Of a stretch of DNA of 64,000 bases, positions 35,296 to 48,400 are shown piece by piece. The position numbers and the translations under genes are program-made. The notes under the pieces are model-generated. The model saw only the letters and a list, made by a program, of their open reading frames with translations. It was not told the DNA's origin and ran no database searches. The stretch is from Leucaena leucocephala (Eukaryota > Streptophyta > Magnoliopsida > Fabales > Fabaceae): positions 27,900,848-27,964,847 of the forward strand of contig CM073527.1 in assembly GCA_037074615.1 (NCBI GenBank). Reading direction: 5' to 3'. Every line of letters starts with the position of its first letter. Within the stretch, counting starts at the first letter, position 1.

Positions 35296-37400
35296 TCAAG
35301 AAAGAATCAGAGGCAGCTTCGGATTTTGTTTGTCAGGATCATTCTGTTCATGAGTAATCTGACAATCATCATCGTCTTCCCAGAGCCAAGACAAGAGGTT
35401 TTGTTTGTCCTCCCACCATGTCTGCGACTCGTCATGATTCATCCACTGGTCGTCGTCCGCACTAATCTCCCAGTTATCCCAGTAATTATCGCATTCAAAT
35501 AGGGAAGGCATGGAGTCTTGAGTAGTATTATTAGTACACTCTGGCTTATCAAAACAAGACACCTCGGCAGTTCTCTCTCTCTCTTCAGTTAAACTTGAAA
35601 CCCCACCCCCTTCGTCTTCCAGCAACCAAGTGTCCACCATGTCACTCAGACATAACTCCCCACCACCATCAATGCCTTGCTCATGATCCTCCTGTGTCGT
35701 CTCTGTTTCTCTGCCTCCGCCTGGCCTCAACGAACCATCTCCGCCTCTTTCTCCATTGTTATTACTTGACTCACCCGCTTCTCCTGATCTCTCTGCTTTG
35801 TCTTCTCTACTGTCGTCACCTTCCAGGACCATGAAGTCCCCAAAGTCTATGCCATCGTCACTTGTGATGGACAGGCCTTCCTTCTCTAACGCCGGCGTGG
35901 GTGGTACCGGAACTGCTGCTACAGTACTGTTGTGATTCGTCTTCTCCACCGCCGTAGACTCTTGCAGGGTGTTGCTGCTTCTGTTCTTCTTCATGGCCCA
36001 ACGGCTGGTTCTGCCACGCTTGCGCCTGGTTGCTGTAATATTGTTTGCTTTATTATTATTGGCTGTGGTTGAATCCATGGTCGTCGCTTCTTGCTCGGCC
36101 TGATCCGTACTAGCCGGCCTCCTGAAGGCGTAGATTTTCCTGCTCAAGTGAGAATTCCAGTAGTTTTTAATTTCGTTGTCTGTTCTTCCTGGCAAGTGAC
36201 TCGCTATCTGGGACCACCTGCAATTAAGCGGTATTTCAATTATCTGAGTTCATATTCCAGCTACAACAAGACTTTTGTGGATTTTCTCCAGTACAGTATT
36301 TTCATAGATATTTTGAATGCACAGTTATTCATGCATTTGTGGATGAACTCAATTTTTTCTAAAAATTTATTTATAAAAAAAAAATCACATGAATCATCTA
36401 AACTTTTCCACAGAATTATTTTCGTTTAAATCTTTCCCACAGTTCAAGATATTATCAGAAAATTATATGATATTATTTCGTGACACAGGTTTTGACAGCG
36501 AAAAGTTATTACACTTTTCACACCTTAAAAGAGCTGATCCTCTCGCCAACAACTTCGGCTCAACTATTTATTTTTTTTTAAAAACAATAAATTTTCATTA
36601 TTAATGTATTTTAATTTATTCCTTTACTATCCATCGTTTCTCATTAAAAAATATCGTGCTCTAATGTTTTTAAAGAAAATTAAACGGTATTTACTGTGAA
36701 ATCTGGAGAAGTATATATATCAAGCTATGTATTAAGAAAACAAATGCAGATTCGAAAACACCTATGCATATATTTAATTACTGTATGTATATGTAATTGT
36801 AGCTCAGCTGTTTTCTTATCCCGAAGTCTTTTTCGCATAAAACGGGATATAATACTAAAAAAATGAACAACTTCATACTGAGCCGAATTAATACCCTTAA
36901 AAAAGCCATTTCTAATTATTATAATGAAAAACAAATTAGGAAGAGAGCGAGGTGTGTGTCGGTTAGGTTTAGTTGTTTCATAAGATGAGCGCGTAATGCG
37001 ATAGCAGTAATATATGTATGTATACTATATATCAACCTGTTGCCCAGAGAAGAATGTAGTTTAATAATGAGCTGTTCCTCGTGAGCAGAAATGTTGCCTC
37101 TCTTAAGGTCAGATCTCAAGTAGTTGATCCATCTTAACCTGCAACTCTTGCCACACCTCAGAAGCCCTTCCAGAAGGAAAAAGCAACAAAATAGTCAAAA
37201 CACACACACAAAGTCACATACAAGGATACAAAATGAGTGAATATACATAGAACTGAGCAATGTATACCAGCATTCTTGGGCAAAGCCCTCCAAGAGCCTT
37301 CCCCATTGGCCTGAATGTACTTGGTCAAGATTTCATCCTCTTGAGCGCTCCATCTTCCCTTTTTCAGGCCGACTTTCTCACAGCACGGTGCTCTTCCCAT
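35296..37400 (-). CDS. R2R3-MYB factor, subgroup 7 (flavonol regulator type)
   Basis: A DNA-binding activator of the MYB11/12/111 group, which in known plants switches on early flavonoid and flavonol genes. Three exons, 37400-37268, 37166-37037 and 36217-35296, join in frame to 394 residues with the standard plant MYB intron positions. It starts MGRAPCCEKVGLKKGRWSAQ. R2 spans about residues 13-63 and R3 about 66-115, with LPGRTDNEIKNYWNSHLSRK at the end of R3. Directly after R3 lies the subgroup 7 motif KRGRTSRWAMK, and near the C-terminus LLSWLWEDDDD, matching the second subgroup 7 motif. The region between is acidic and low-complexity, as expected of an activation domain. No R3 bHLH-interaction signature was evident, consistent with subgroup 7. 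The start is fixed by the MGRAPCC motif and a TATA box 110 bp upstream. Intact. Confidence 0.93.
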
Positions 37401-37510
37401 ATCTCAGGCTCCAACTGTAAGTAATAATGATGAGGGGCCAGAGAAGACAATGTCTGAGTCATATATGGGTGCAGGAGCTGGCGCGGAAAGGCAAAAAGGG
37501 AAGGCATTTA

Positions 37511-37517
37511 ATTTATA
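37511..37517 (-). promoter_or_regulatory. TATA box of the MYB gene
   Basis: Reads TATAAAT on the minus strand (within CTCTATAAATTAAA), about 111 bp upstream of the MYB start codon. ACGT-containing elements occur just upstream, near 37547-37570. Confidence 0.5.
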
Positions 37518-39374
37518 GAGCTTCAAAAGGGAATAGGAGTGTGTGTACGTGTGGTGGCACATAGTGCCACGTTTCCTGTGTCTGAATAATACCATCGTGG
37601 CTCATCCACCGTCGATACCTCTTTGCGGGGCTTCCATGCCCACGTTCATGCTCTCACTCTTCCACGTACATCCACATATCCTCCCCGTTACATGCTACTT
37701 CTTAAATATGCTCTAGTGTTAAATATTTTGGTTCCCTTTTACGTTATAATATGTGTGTTTGAAGATGCGTACATATAATCTTTGATTTTTTCTGCAGTCT
37801 CCTGCACTACCAAATATTTAGTTGAATTAATGTGATTATGCCTATGATCTCTGGCCCTCCATTTTTCTTCAATAATTCATTCAGATCTAGTTTCTCTCTA
37901 TTGACACACTTAATTCCTTGTTGGCCCCTTGGACACATCTTCAATTGCAACCGGTATTTTATGGCCCTTTACTCCCATATATAACTATACACTGAGCACT
38001 TCGTTTCTCTTGTGATCGCTGGAAAATGGACTCAAGTTAGGGATCGATCTTGCCCGCATCTGCGCCCACGCCCTATAACATAAAAGTATCTACGAAAAAG
38101 TGCCGATTTACTTTATCATAATGAGCTGACGTCAAAGGATTTGGAAACATATAAGGAGGTTGAGTGTCTGAGTTGGGAAAAGATAGAGGCAAGGGCATTA
38201 AGGCGATCTCACATCTTTTGATCTAAATCAGAAGACAAAGTCGGTTTCCGTGCTATATTTCTCACGTGTCGGTATCTAGACGACAAAGTATCGATTATTG
38301 TTTTTTTTTTAAATATAGGTATCAGACAATCACAATATTATTGCGTATGAACGTATGAGCTTACACAAGAGTCAGCGATCCAAATAGGATAATCAAGTTT
38401 CATGAATCTGGGCCTATCCGGCTACACAAAAAAGGCATAGGGACGCGGACAAAATAACTCTTTAGTACAAACAAACGAGGTTTCTTAATTTCCCATAAAA
38501 GTTTTGGACTATCCGTAAGTAGATAAAGGGATTTGGACTACACAATTGCATATGAATTCCTTGTTCGTTACATGCCCCCGTTTGATCGTTTTGTTTAGTT
38601 TCTGCTCGGGCTTTGGCCCGTATATACAGAGAAGAAGAAGAGGAGAGGAGGAGGAGGAAATGAATGCAGTGCTCTCATCAAATAAAATAAATGATCGAGG
38701 GTTCAATTCTTGACGTCAAAATCTGTTTGAAGCGGTTTCTCGTTTTTTATGCTCAAGGAGACGAGTCTTCATTCTTGGCTTATAATTCTTCTATCTCAAA
38801 AAAAAAAAAAAAGGATAAAAACAAAAGGATTAAAGGTATTTATGATTCTTTTTAAATTCCGATCCACACCTCTTAGTAATGTCCTTGAATCGTGCCTCAT
38901 GGCTACTCATGTGCCTCCTTCAATGAATTTTGTATTTTATAGTGTGTATAACTGTCAATTATTATTTTAATTTTTTCATAAGTCAGGGGAAAAAAGGCCA
39001 TATCCACGTGTAGTGCTATGATTGGTTCAATCAGCCATTCGCTACTTAGATTGGTCAAGTTCTACATAGTGGAGTCCGCCGTTGCCATCTAGGATCGTCC
39101 GAATCACTCTCAGGAGTCGGTCTGGGAGAGAGTGGAAAACGAGCAGAAAAGGAATCTGAGCCAGAACCAAACAACAAGACAGGAGAGGAAGGAACAGAAT
39201 TCGAGATCGATTCAATCATCCAAGGCTTTTTTCATTTGATTTCTCTTTGAGAAAACTAATTCCGAATTTTGATGCTTCGACTTCGAAGTTTGAACCGAGA
39301 TCTTTTGTGGGGCATTAAATTTGCATTTCGAGAGATCTAACTCTCTCGCCCTATCCGTACATTTCTTAACATTC
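37518..39374. other. Gap between divergent MYB and ERDJ3B loci
   Basis: Should hold the MYB promoter and the upstream part of the ERDJ3B locus. A poly-A run lies near 38799 and a GAAGAAGAAG-type run near 38630. No other gene recognised. Confidence 0.4.
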
Positions 39375-42300
39375 ATGGCGCATCGAAGAGAAAAGCTTCT
39401 GTTCCTTTTATGTGTTCTGTGCTATTCTCTAAACGTCGTTGCCGGGTATTCTTTCTGTTTTCTCCCATCAACGATGCATACGTTTGACATCACACCTTGG
39501 CTTTATATTCTGCCGGTTGCAGAAAGAGCTATTATGATATACTTCAAGTGTCGAAGGGTGCGTCCGACGAGCAGATAAAGAGGGCGTACAGGAAGCTGAC
39601 TTTGAAGTATCATCCCGATAAGAATCAGGGCAACGAAGAAGCTAATAAGAGATTTGCTGAGATCAACAATGGTATATGTGGATTGGTTCATTCTGTATTG
39701 GAATTGCTTGTGTTTTTGTTTTGGTTCTATTTTTTTTTTTTTTTGACTGATAATGCAATAGCATATGAAGTATTGTATAGCGAGAAGAGAAGTATTTATG
39801 ATAGGTACGGTGAAGAGGGCTTGAAACAGCATGCTGCTAGTGGAGGCCGAGGTGGTGGAATGGGAATGCACTTCCAAGACATTTTCAGCACGTAAGTCCA
39901 ATTTGTATGGTCATCATACCTATTGGGGCTTGCGGAATTGAAAAGGCTAAGATTTGATTACGCAATATCTTCGTGAATATTTGAAAAGCTATTTACAAAA
40001 TTTTATGCCCAATTTCTTCTTGCATCACCGAGAGTCCACATGCATGAAACCCGAGCAGAATTGAGGCACACATTACTATTCTAATTCTAATTTTCTAACT
40101 GATTCCAATAGTTGGTTGACCTTGCTGGCAATAAGACTTATTTTGTTCTGATATACTTCGATGTGTGTAATACGGGGTTTGTTTCACAAGTTAAGAGTGC
40201 TTCTTTCAGTTTCTTTGGTGGAGTTTCAATGGAGGAGGAAGAGAGAATTGTAAAAGGTGATGATGTCATTGTTGAATTGGATGCAACCCTGGAAGCTTTG
40301 TACATGGGGGGTTCCTTGAAGGTACAGTCGTGTACAGCAATTGTTCTCGTTAAATGGAATAGAACCTTTTATCGATTGATGAAATCCATTCAGCACTGAT
40401 GCAGGGTTTCTGCTGATTTGCAAATGATATCAGATTCATATTTTGGGACATTATATGACAAGAATTTGGATGCAATAAAATTTGAAATTATCAAATTGGT
40501 TCTCATATAAACAATAGCATGTACTGTTATTAAGCTAAGTCATACTTAATAACAACTACCAAGCAAGACTTGTTAAGTAGCTGCTATTTATTAATACTTG
40601 TTCATGCACAAGGCTCAGCTATCTAAATTCCAATTCACATATTCCACACGCCATCATGAATTTGATTTCCCGGACCACGTTCTGTATTGCCTTCTCTGTT
40701 TTATCTCAAATCGTATTATACCATTATATACAATTATTTTGAAGCACAACATAGTCAAACCAGGGATATTTGGAAAGAATCATAGTGACATTCAGTTTAG
40801 GTACTAACTCATCGTGCTCAGGTCCTGGCACACAAAGTTTAGAAGTTCTGAGGTTTAATGTGATTTTCTTCACTCTGTATTTTATATTGTACTCATCAGG
40901 TTTGGAGAGAGAAGAATGTTTTAAAGCCAGCACCTGGGAAGAGGCGCTGTAATTGTAGAAATGAGGTTTACCACAAGCAAATTGGTCCTGGAATGTTTTA
41001 ACAGATGACAGAGCAGGTGAACAGCCTCTCTAAAAATGTTGATAGAACTTATCACTTTAGTTTTTAATATTTTATTTAGAATGCAGACTTGCGAATTCTT
41101 GTGTCATCGTCTTGTGATTTTTTTTAGGGTTTTGCAGGTTTATTTTGTTCAAGTGGTTAAAATAAGTGGAGAATTTCACCTATGATTCTGAACCTACTTT
41201 TACAGGTCTGTGAGCAATGTCCTAATGTCAAATATGAAAGGGAGGGGTATTTCACCACTGTTGATATTGAGAAAGGCATGCAAGATGGGCAGGTAAACTT
41301 TCAAAGCTGTTATCTTTAGTATTATATCATTACGTCTTATAAGCTGTTCTCACATATGCTTTCCGGTTTCCGCTATGAGAAAGCTTTTAAAGACACTAAT
41401 GCTCTGATTGGGTTATTGAAACGGCAAAAAGAATCTTAAATTATAAACAATATCTAGCTTATAACCTTAAACTGATTATGATTTGTTTCCTTGATTACTT
41501 ATAACTCCGGGACATATTTTAATTATTGATGGCAAATTGCAATAAAGAACACTTCAAATTTACGCCTTAATTGATGGCTTTATTGATTTACAACGAAGTA
41601 CCCACCTCATTGATAATATCAGTCCCATTATTCTTTTTCCATCCTTGGCCAAATTCATTCTCAGATGAAAGCATGAGAAATTTCCCTGAAAAATTTTACG
41701 AATTGAGAACAAGAGAAGATGGAGTTGGTTGCCATAATAATTTGCTGGAGAGCTGGATTCATTTGACTGACATTGTTTCATCTGACTTTTGGGGTTTAGA
41801 TTTTATTTTGACAGCAAATGGATAGTGAGAGACATAGTGTATGCCGGGGTGGGGTGGATACTAGGAAATTGGAATATTGGACGGCTTACACTCTCGTGTG
41901 CTTTTCTCTGTTTTATTGCAAATGGATGATGTATCATTGACATGTAGAGTTACAAGTTGTTGTCCCTTCACAGGACGTGTTATTTTATGAAGATGGAGAG
42001 CCCATGATTGCTGGCGAATCTGGAGATAGTTAGTAACTACTTATTGTGTATTTATTTATCGGCTATTGTATATATTTGTGTTCTTGATGTTGAATGCTAC
42101 ATTTTGGAATTTGGATAGTTTCGCATCCGTACAGCACCCCATGACTTCTTCAGAAGGGAAGGGAGTGACTTGCATACCACTGTTACTGTAACCCTGGTAA
42201 TTATTTTTCAGCTGTTGATATGTGTATTAAATTAAACTACTAAATGCTAGTTCAGCTCAAAGTGGGGGACAAACCTACCAATTGTGTCACTTTAAATAGC

Positions 42301-42759
42301 AGAATGTAATGAAGACATTGTGTATAACTGTGCCCATCTTATTAGTGTAAAATTCTCTTTGCGTTGGATATATATATATATACGGCTTCATTAGCATTTG
42401 AACTTAGAACCTCAAAGTTAAGACTTCATTGGGTTTATTTCCTTCAGGTTCAAGCTCTCGTAGGTTTTGAGAAGACCATTAAACACCTGGATGAGCATCT
42501 GGTGGACATCAGCTCAAAGGTGATATTCATTCCATTTATCAATTGCTTTTAAAAAAGAATGAAAAGGCAAATATCTGAGAGACTTGTTTTGACCACCCAG
42601 AAAATCAAGAACCCGAAGGAAGTGAGAAAGTTATAAGGAGAGGGCATGCCATTACATATGACCACAAAGAAAGGAGACCTCTACGTAACTTTTGAGGTTT
42701 TGGTCCCCACGTCGCTTCCGGAAGAGCAGAAAACGAATATAAAAGCAATTCTTGGTTAG
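39375..42759 (+). pseudogene. ERDJ3B: ERDJ3B-like ER J-protein pseudogene
   Basis: A homologue of the ER-lumen J-domain co-chaperone ERDJ3B, which loads BiP onto clients such as immune receptors. Ten exons: 39375-39445, 39523-39671, 39762-39891, 40210-40321, 40900-41016, 41206-41292, 41974-42028, 42119-42196, 42448-42519 and 42601-42759. A signal peptide (LLFLLCVLCYSLNVVAG) precedes a full J domain with an intact HPD in LKYHPDKNQGNEEA, then a G-rich stretch with the FQDIFSTFFGG motif. The substrate-binding part (CNCRNEVYHKQIGPGMF) is cut by a TAA at 40999-41001 where the family has Gln, at codon 188 of about 345. Exon 7 ends out of phase, so the next exon is misread, and a second TAA sits at 42634-42636. 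Everything else is well conserved, so the decay looks young. A truncated J-domain product is possible. Confidence 0.87.
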
Positions 42760-43569
42760 GATAAGTGATACATGCGATTTTGTTGAATGTAACTTGATTA
42801 TTAGGTAGTTACGGGAAATTTTAGTTGGGGCTTCACTCTCTGGTTAGTTGACGCGTGGGTAATGGTTCTCTGTCATAGATGTCGTGTTGTAATCCTGGAG
42901 ACTACACTGCCCTTTTAGAAGTGCTATTTTTTGTCAACACGAAAGGAAAGTCCAACACAATCTGAAACAAAACATGGAACCTTAGCCTTTGTAGCCTTCC
43001 TCTTTGAAATTGCTGCTTGTGAAGGCCCTATCTTGTGATGCAACAGTAACATAAGCCATAAAATTCGTGGACGAATTTGATTGTTCTTTCTGGAAACAAA
43101 CGTTGACCAGTCTGCGTATTATTCAAGTTGCACATACCCAAGATAGAGATGGATCAAAGATTGGGCATGTTTTCCATATGGGCCGCAAGCTGCGGACTTG
43201 AAGTCGGTCTTCCCGACTATAATGTGATAGTAGCTGGATGCCTTATCTCTATGCCTGAGTAAATTACTCATTTGAACTTAGCGATGAGACTATGAAGATG
43301 GGACCGAGATAGCAGTAGCTGACAAGGTTTGAATTCGATCGTCAGGACAAAATCTATATTCCCTTCATTTTACATGAAAGCAAAATTTGGGTTAAGATCT
43401 AATTTTACCTAAAATTAATGTATATGATTCAGAATGAAAGTTCGGATACTTGTTTTTATAAAACATGGGCCAGTTGTTTTAGGCTTTTAGCAAATAAAGT
43501 AGCGAGGGAACCAAGTCGTTCTCACGGACAAATCATAAGATCTGCATCTTATTAAAAAAAAAATATGTC
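42760..43569. other. Intergenic gap
   Basis: The 3' flank of the ERDJ3B pseudogene, then sequence in which I recognise no gene or repeat. Confidence 0.4.
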
Positions 43570-43930
43570 AAGGCATTAAGACTTCGTTTGATATGAGAGG
43601 TTTGGGAGGAGGGGGAGAGAAGGGGAGGGATTTTGCTTCTCTCTCCTTGTTTGGCTCACTAAAATATTTAGAAAGGGAAGGAAACCCCCTAACTTTACCT
43701 TCCCTCCAAGAAAATATGGTATTATTATTTTATAATATTAATATATTCATAATTTTTTTAATATGTTAATGTTATCCTTATATTATATTTTATTAAAATA
43801 TTTTATAAAATAATATAAGATAAATTTATTTATATAAAAATATTTTCCCTCTCTTTCATTTTTAAACTAAATAAAATAATATAAAAATCACTCCTTTCCC
43901 CTTCTTTAATATTAATCCAAACAAAATAAT
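43570..43930. mobile_element. Possible MITE
   Basis: A block beginning ACTTCGTTTGATATGAGAGG and ending ATTAATCCAAACAAAAT; the ends share a CGTTTG/TTGTTTGG theme in inverted order. The interior is G/A-rich near the left, then extremely AT-rich, with no ORF. The ends are too diverged for a firm class. Confidence 0.3.
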
Positions 43931-45412
43931 AATAAAATATTTTTTTTTTCTCTCTCTTCTTTCTCTCTATTAAAATCTCTCTTCTTTCTTCCTCTCTATT
44001 AAGCCAAGGTTCGGGAGGGGTTTCTGAGCTGCTATAGTCTTGACAGTTGACAGGCGGGACTTAACGGGATAAATTGAGCTTCGAATTTCGAAAATAAATT
44101 CAATTGAATCATACATTGTATATATACGCAGACAAAATTTTTTATATATTTTGTTCAACAAATACAGTAATATATTCAATTGAATATATTTTTTGAAACA
44201 AGTGTAATTATGCATTCCCCGAAAAAGTTGAATTGTGTATTAAAAATTATATAATCTCAATTAAAAAAAAAAAAGCTCATTTGTATGCGTCTTTGACTAT
44301 TTTGCTTGTACGAATTTTTTGGTGTAGAAATGTCCAAATTATAAGTTTACGCACCCTAACCGAGACGAGTCTGTAGTTATTTCAGGCTTACAATTTAGCA
44401 TTTAGCATACATTTGGAGGTTATCTAATTGTAATTCTAAATACCGAGAAATGACTTGTGTCTCCCGAGTATGTAAGAAAGAAATTGCTCATAGACTCTTC
44501 CCTAAACAAGAAGAGCAGATCCTGAATGTCAAAACAGTGAAAAAGAGAGAAAAGAAAAGAAGACCGAATCCTTTATTTAGATATGTTCGTGTGTTTGCCT
44601 CCCTGTTGCACATAAATTGGCATCTTGAAAAACTGTACATACGCTGTAATAGTATTATCGTTCATTTTGGAGTGGGAGAAAGGTGGGGCTTTTCCAAAGC
44701 GAGTGGATCAAATGATAACAAGAGCGCGTGGGGCATGTGGGATCTAATTTCTACCCAAAGATAGGAAGGCAGAGGTTTCGTGCTTTACGAACACGTCAGT
44801 ACTCGGTAGTCGCCTAAACTTCTGACGTGGCACTTCCTTGGGCAAATCGGCAACTGTCAGAGGCTGGCCGTGGGTCCGACCACCCGCTTTCGTAAGAAAA
44901 ATCAATGTTGCACAAACCGACAGAGTGACCTTTACCCACGTGAGATTCAATCCAAATTCCCAACAACAAAATCCCCCTTTGAACAGAAACGACGTCGTTA
45001 CTTTAGGCTTAAAATTTTGATTTTAAAAAAAATACTTGAAATAAAATATAAAGAAACAGGTAAGAAAGAAATCATTTGACGGGGGAAACGAAAGTTGGGG
45101 ACCTGACAAACGCCCTAATTAATATTTAATAATTTATACATCTATGATCTCTCTTTAAATACTAGCACGCCTCATCTCTCGTTGTTCTTTTACACTCTTC
45201 TCTCTTCCTCTGAGATATTACACAACCAAAAGAATCAGGCTAAGTAGCCAACCAAAGTCAAGCCCACTTTCTGGGAATTTACAAGTGTTCTGGTGTTTAG
45301 CGATAGCCCATAATTTGATAGAATCGTCCACTGCAATTGACCGTCCTCTCTAACATTCTACATAAACCAAAAGAGGAAGTTTCGAAAAAGAGGCAAACCA
45401 GAGAAAGCTAGA
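43931..45412. other. Upstream region of the PLIP gene
   Basis: Pyrimidine-rich, then AT-rich intergenic DNA. TTTAAATA near 45156 could act as the TATA box for the plus-strand gene at 45413. The ORFs 44450-44764 and 44744-44950 have no domain. Confidence 0.4.
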
Positions 45413-48400
45413 ATGGATGCCCTGTGTTTTAAACGTGGTATAACTGGGATACCTCCAGCGATCTCCATTAACGGGCCCTTGGATGCGTGGACAAACCTAT
45501 CTCAGGTAAGCGCGGTTGGGCGGTCGTCGACGGAGAAATCGACGCACAAATCCGTCTTTTCAAGATTCTCGTTTAAGTACCATTTGAAATCTCTCTGGCC
45601 CGGCGGAAGTGGAAGTAGCAGGTACAATGGGTTGGCCATCGACGAGGCCGTATCGGTTGAAGAGAGGGATGAAAAAGCCGTTCAAGAAGACAAGGATAAT
45701 GGAATAACGAGTCCAGAGGGCCAGAATGAGAGCTGGGTCTTGAAGATTTTGCATGTTAAATCTATCTGGAGGGGTGAACAGGGGAAAAGTGCTCATGGCG
45801 GTGGTGATGAAGATACGGAAATCGAAGAGAAGGAGGATGTTGCCAACGATCAAATAAACGGGTCGGAGTGGGATAATGAGGAGCCATGTGATGCTTGCAA
45901 GATTGATGATGACGATGATAAAGAGATTCAGTTTGATAGGAATTCATTTTTGAGGATGCTTCGGAGGGTGTCGCTAGCTGAAGCCAGACTGTACGCTCAG
46001 ATGTCCTACCTGGGAAGCTTGGCATACTGTATCCCCCAAATGAAGGTACGATGTTCTTCTTTTATCTTATATTTGCTCCTTTTATTTTTATCGGAGTTCG
46101 GCAATGCCGTGTACAAGAAATGACTGGATATTCCATTTTTCTTGGGGAAAGGCAATATTGGGCAGGACGTGGGGCGGTTCTTTCCTTTAATGGTTTATGA
46201 GGCGTCCTATCTCCTCTGCCGTCTCGAAGTCTGAGAAAGTTGTAAAATATTTAATTATGACATCTGAATGATTAGTTTGCTTCGCATTGCTTGAAAATCT
46301 GATGTCTTTCTAGTTGTTCATTTTATCTCTGATTAGCCAAAAATTGTCTTGGAGTTCTTTGAAATTTACTCTCTTCACGTTGTGAGTGCTTGCTGTGGAA
46401 ATTTCTTTTGCCCCCTGGTGGGCGGGCTTTGTCTTCCGCCAGGGATAGGGATATTGAACATTTAACAAACCTTCCGCCGATTTATTATGGAACAGCTACT
46501 TATATCAATGTTTGATGTGGGTTGATTCATGATCTTTTGTATAAAATCCATTGCAATGTATAATCTAGAGACATATTTATAAAGCTCTGTCATTGATTTA
46601 TATCTTGGCTTTTTTAATTCAGACAGAGAATCTATTGAAAAATTATGGACTGCGTTTTGTAACGTCATCACTAGACAAAAGAGGCTCCTCTACAACGGCT
46701 GAAAAAAATCAGGTGTCAACTGAAACTCAGGAAGTAGAAACTAATGTACATGACAGAGAAGAAAACAAGGAACGGAAGAACAGTAGACCCAAGATTAGTG
46801 CATTGGCTGCTTATGAGATTGCTGCCTCTGCAGCCTCTTACCTCCATGCTCAGACCAGGAGCATAATTCCATTTAGATCCTCAAAAGATGGGGTTGGTGA
46901 AGGTTCACTTGAAGGAGGCAGTGAAAGTGTTGATGGTGTCAACATGGTAAACACAGAGGTAGCTTCTTTGATCGCGACTACTGATTCAGTGACAGCAGTA
47001 GTGGCTGCAGAGGAGGACGTGAAGCAGGCAGTTGCAGATGATTTGAACTCAACAAGTTCATCACCCTGTGAATGGTACATATGTGATGATGACCAGAGTG
47101 GGACTAGATTTTTCGTCATCCAGGTAAATTGGGGATGTGCTTCTAATTAATATAATTAAAAAATGCTGAAAGTTAGCAGTAAAACCTTGAACACCCAAGA
47201 CCGTAGTAGAAATACCGTAGTTCTCAATAGGTAGTTGTGTAATGTAACACGTTATGTTTCACATTTGCATGTGATTAGATTATTTTGCCACATTTGGATT
47301 TTTGTTGGTTGTGTGCTTTTCTCCCAAAATAAAATATTGTTTCATTGTGCAGGGTTCTGAGTCCCTAGAATCCTGGCAAGCAAACCTACTCTTTGAGCCT
47401 GTTCAATTTGAGGTAATTATTAATTTTTAAGCTGACTTTTTGTTAACGAACAATCATGAAAATTTCTTAAAATTGGTAAAAATGAGATAGATGTTATGAT
47501 TTTTTTCCTTCAAGGGGCTGGATATTCTTGTCCATAGAGGTATATATGAGGCTGCTAAAGGGATCTACCAAAAGATGTTGCCAGAAGTTCATGCACACCT
47601 AAAATCTCAAGGTTCTTGTGCAACCTTCCGTTTCACAGGGCATTCTCTCGGGGGAAGTCTGGCATTGCTCGTAAATCTCATGCTGCTGATGAGAGAAGAA
47701 GTGCCAGTCTCCTCCCTGCTTCCTGTTATAACCTTCGGTGCCCCTTCCATCATGTGTGGAGGTGACAGACTGCTGGACAAGCTAGGATTGCCCCGGAGTC
47801 ATGTTCAGGCAGTTACAATGCACAGAGACATTGTACCACGAGCCTTTTCTTGCAATTATCCTAATCATGTAGCAGAGCTGCTAAAGGCTATTAATGGAAA
47901 CTTCCGTAATCATCCTTGTCTTAATAGCCAGGTAATGTTGCTTAAAAGAAGTCTCAAGTTTAGAAAGAACTTCATATTATATCATTAACCCTCTAAATCA
48001 CTCTGAATCTTTCACTGCAGAAGGTCTTATATACACCTATGGGTGAACTGCTAATTCTGCAGCCAGATGAGAAATTTTCCCCGGGACATGACCTCCTTCC
48101 GGCAGGCTGTGGTCTATATCTTTTGAGTGGTCCTTCGTCAGGATCCAATCAGAACTTCTACGGGCAGCTCCTAACTGCACAGCTGGTGTTCTTGAACTCA
48201 CCACACCCACTTGAGATCTTAAGTGACCGATCTGCTTATGGCTCAGGTGGAACTGTACAAAGGGATCATGACATGAATTCCTACTTAAAATCTGTAAGAA
48301 GCGTGATTCGCGACGAACTTAAAAGAACCCGAAGGAGGAGGAGAGAGCACAGGCGGAAGGCGTGGTTGCCTCTGGTGGCACTGGCACCCTATGGGATTGA

